Part shown: in pieces, positions 7,041-8,477 of the stretch
Layout of the letters: each line of letters starts with the position of its first letter
How positions within the stretch are numbered: the first letter of the stretch is position 1
Assembly (NCBI GenBank): GCA_003645915.1
Contig: QNDG01000031.1
Coordinates: forward strand, 1 to 8,477
From: Candidatus Zhuqueibacterota bacterium
GTDB lineage: Bacteria; Zhuqueibacterota; QNDG01
Direction of reading: 5' to 3'
DNA length: 8,477 bases
The notes under the pieces: generated by a model
Told to the model about the DNA's origin: nothing
The model's database searches: none
Seen by the model: only the letters and a program-made list of their open reading frames with translations
Made by a program: the position numbers and the translations under genes

Positions 7041-8162
7041 ATGAAAAGAATCTTACTGTTACTTTTTCTCATTGCTTTTTCACCTTTGATGTCACAGAAT
7101 CCTGACAACAGTACAGATTACACAAAATTTGTAAACGTATTTATTGGTACCGGATCAGTGGACAGTTTAAGCCTTTCCGGAAGCAACTTCCCCGGTGCAT
7201 GCTATCCCTTTGGTCTTGTTCAGCTAAGCCCTGACACTGATGACAATCCCGAAGATCCCTGCAGCGGTTACGATTATGCGGATTCCACAATTGTAGGATT
7301 CAGCCACACTCACTTAAACGGTACAGGTGTTGCAGATCTGTTTGATTTTCTGTTTATGCCGTACGGAGGGAAAATCAAGTGGGATCCCGGTTCTGATGAC
7401 AGAAAAGTAAAAGGCTACAGATCAGGATTCAGACACGAAAATGAAACCGGTTATCCCGGTTATTACAGTGTAATCTTAGACGATTACAATATTAAGGCTG
7501 AACTTACTGCAACAGAACACTGCGGTATGCACAGATACACTTTTTCTTCGGATGCTCCCCATCATCTGATTATTGATCTGGATCACTCCCTTGATAAAAA
7601 GCGGCCATATTGGAGATGCAGAACAATAGGAGCTCAAGCAAGGGTTATTGACAACAGAACAATTGAAGGATACAGAATTATTACAGGATGGGCCAGATTG
7701 AGAAAAGTCTATTTCCGCGCTGAATTTTCAAGACCTTTTACTTCCCATGCAATCAAAGCCGGCACGCGGATCTATAAAAATGTTACAATCGCGAATGGTA
7801 CAAACCTTAAAATTGTTCTGACATTTAAAAACAACAGCAAAGAACCTTTGACAGTTAAAGTAGGGCTGTCATCAGTTAATTATAACGGAGCAAGAGAGAA
7901 CCTGAAAAAAGAGATTAAAGGATTTGATTTTGACAAGGTTGTAAAAAATACAAATTCCAAATGGAACAGAGAGCTTTCCTGCATAGACATTGAAGCAACG
8001 GAATCACAGAAGCAAATTTTTTACACAGGTTTGTATCACCTGTTTATTCAGCCAAATAATATTGCAGATGCAAACGGAAACTATCTTGATTCAAATCTGC
8101 AGCTAAAAAAGGCTCCTGACGGAAAGTCGTACAGCACATTTTCTTTATGGGATACTTACTAG
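7041..8162 (+). CDS. GH92 alpha-mannosidase-type glycosidase, truncated after N-terminal half
   Basis: GH92 enzymes are calcium-dependent exo-alpha-mannosidases acting on N-glycans and mannans outside the cytoplasm. The N-terminus MKRILLLLFLIAFSPLMSQ is a signal peptide with a plausible cut after S18; no lipobox cysteine is seen. Family signatures are YTKFVNVFIGTG (27-38), GSNFPGACYPFGLVQLSPD (47-65) and GFSHTHLNGTG (86-96), then the beta-sandwich domain to about residue 280. The start of the alpha/alpha-barrel domain follows (FYTGLYHLFIQPN). The protein ends after STFSLWDTY at residue 373, where full-length members continue (usually R-A-x-H-P) to about 700-780 residues. The catalytic acid/base region lies in the missing part, so this product should be inactive. 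Downstream DNA encodes GH94, not the rest of GH92. This is a real truncation or an assembly join. Confidence 0.9.
   Translation: MKRILLLLFLIAFSPLMSQNPDNSTDYTKFVNVFIGTGSVDSLSLSGSNFPGACYPFGLVQLSPDTDDNPEDPCSGYDYADSTIVGFSHTHLNGTGVADLFDFLFMPYGGKIKWDPGSDDRKVKGYRSGFRHENETGYPGYYSVILDDYNIKAELTATEHCGMHRYTFSSDAPHHLIIDLDHSLDKKRPYWRCRTIGAQARVIDNRTIEGYRIITGWARLRKVYFRAEFSRPFTSHAIKAGTRIYKNVTIANGTNLKIVLTFKNNSKEPLTVKVGLSSVNYNGARENLKKEIKGFDFDKVVKNTNSKWNRELSCIDIEATESQKQIFYTGLYHLFIQPNNIADANGNYLDSNLQLKKAPDGKSYSTFSLWDTY
8139..8160 (+). other. GH92/GH94 junction with a stretch readable in two frames
   Basis: The stretch around ttctttatgggatacttac reads F-S-L-W-D-T-Y in the GH92 frame and F-L-Y-G-I-L-T in the frame of the downstream GH94 piece. 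Both readings resemble their families. The breakpoint lies somewhere in these roughly 20 bases and cannot be fixed more exactly. A short identical sequence in both parent genes would explain this. Confidence 0.6.
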
Positions 8163-8477
8163 ATTTGCAGAGGTTTGCAGATACAAAAAAGACGAGGCAA
8201 AAGCAGATAATTATTTGCAGAGAGCAGAGAATTTAAAAAAAGCAATTAACGAACATGGTTGGGATGGAGAATGGTATATAAGAGCGACGCGTGATGATGG
8301 TAAACCGATTGGAAGTAAAAGTTGTGAGGAGGGCAAAATATTTCTCAATGCTCAGACTTGGGCAGTAATAAATGATACTGCTGATGAGAGTCGAAAAGCT
8401 CAGGCAATGGAAAGTGTAGAAAAAATACTTCTAAAGGATTACGGTCCAATACTTTTTTATCCCGCATATAAAAAGCC
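8140..8477 (+). CDS. GH94 phosphorylase fragment (cellobiose/chitobiose-phosphorylase-like), both ends missing
   Basis: This frame, one base ahead of the GH92 frame, is open from the junction to the window edge (about 112 codons) and has no proper start codon. GH94 enzymes phosphorolyse beta-glucosides such as cellobiose, cellodextrins or chitobiose to a sugar 1-phosphate. The readable motifs fit the C-terminal part of the catalytic barrel: FLYGILTRFAEVC at the join, AINEHGWDGEWYIRATRDDG, KPIGS, EGKIFLNAQTWAVIN, and GPILFYPAYKK at the edge. The N-terminal domain and the DWNDG-type catalytic region would lie upstream and are absent, replaced by the GH92 gene. The exact substrate cannot be assigned. 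By eye its base composition resembles its neighbours, so it may come from the same or a related genome. The gene continues past the window. Confidence 0.82.

Noticed and set aside
1..8477. CRISPR array, phage genes, tRNA or toxin-antitoxin system
   Set aside because: No regularly spaced direct repeats, tRNA-like cloverleaf, integrase, transposase or small paired toxin genes were found on either strand by eye.

Overview
The window looks like chromosomal DNA from a Gram-negative, AT-rich bacterium. An ExbD/TolR energy-transducing protein implies a periplasm and outer membrane. A secreted GH92-type mannosidase is common in Bacteroidetes and relatives. Several genes have clear AGGA or GGAGGT Shine-Dalgarno sites, which is unusual for typical Bacteroidetes, so another member of the wider FCB-like lineages is a reasonable guess. 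No rRNA, tRNA or marker gene fixes the taxonomy. Everything from about 437 to 8160 fits one genome with compact, overlapping operons.

Layout. Positions 1-436 are non-coding, with a strong hairpin terminator at 22-53. Positions 437-4015 hold a minus-strand four-gene operon, read from right to left: nitrilase-superfamily amidohydrolase, RtcB RNA ligase, ExbD/TolR protein, pantothenate synthetase PanC. The junctions are a 1-nt TAATG overlap, then 15 and 22 nt gaps. Positions 4016-4448 are a divergent intergenic region carrying an imperfect palindromic repeat of dispersed REP/MITE-like type (4196-4286). Positions 4449-8162 hold a plus-strand operon: S-adenosylmethionine hydrolase (DUF62 family), EGY-like site-2 protease (M50), PfkB sugar kinase, and the N-terminal half of a secreted GH92 glycosidase. 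Its junctions are TAATG, ATGA and an 11-nt gap with a strong GGAGGT site.

Right end. The GH92 reading frame stops immediately after the family motif S-T-F-S-L-W-D-T-Y, about half way through the expected protein. From there a different frame encodes a piece of a GH94 (glycosyltransferase-36-like) phosphorylase up to the window edge. About 20 nt at the join read sensibly as GH92 in one frame and as GH94 in another. The join is therefore either a recombination or deletion at a short shared sequence, or an assembly chimera. It is the most anomalous place in the window.

How the genes work together. The left operon mixes unrelated housekeeping jobs: RNA repair, coenzyme A precursor synthesis, an amidase, and a proton-motive-force transducer without its ExbB partner. 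The right operon joins SAM degradation and a membrane protease to a sugar kinase and a glycan-degrading enzyme. The last two plausibly belong to carbohydrate use. I see no convincing new defence or mobile system. The unusual points are the gene companionships, the palindromic repeat and the GH92/GH94 junction.
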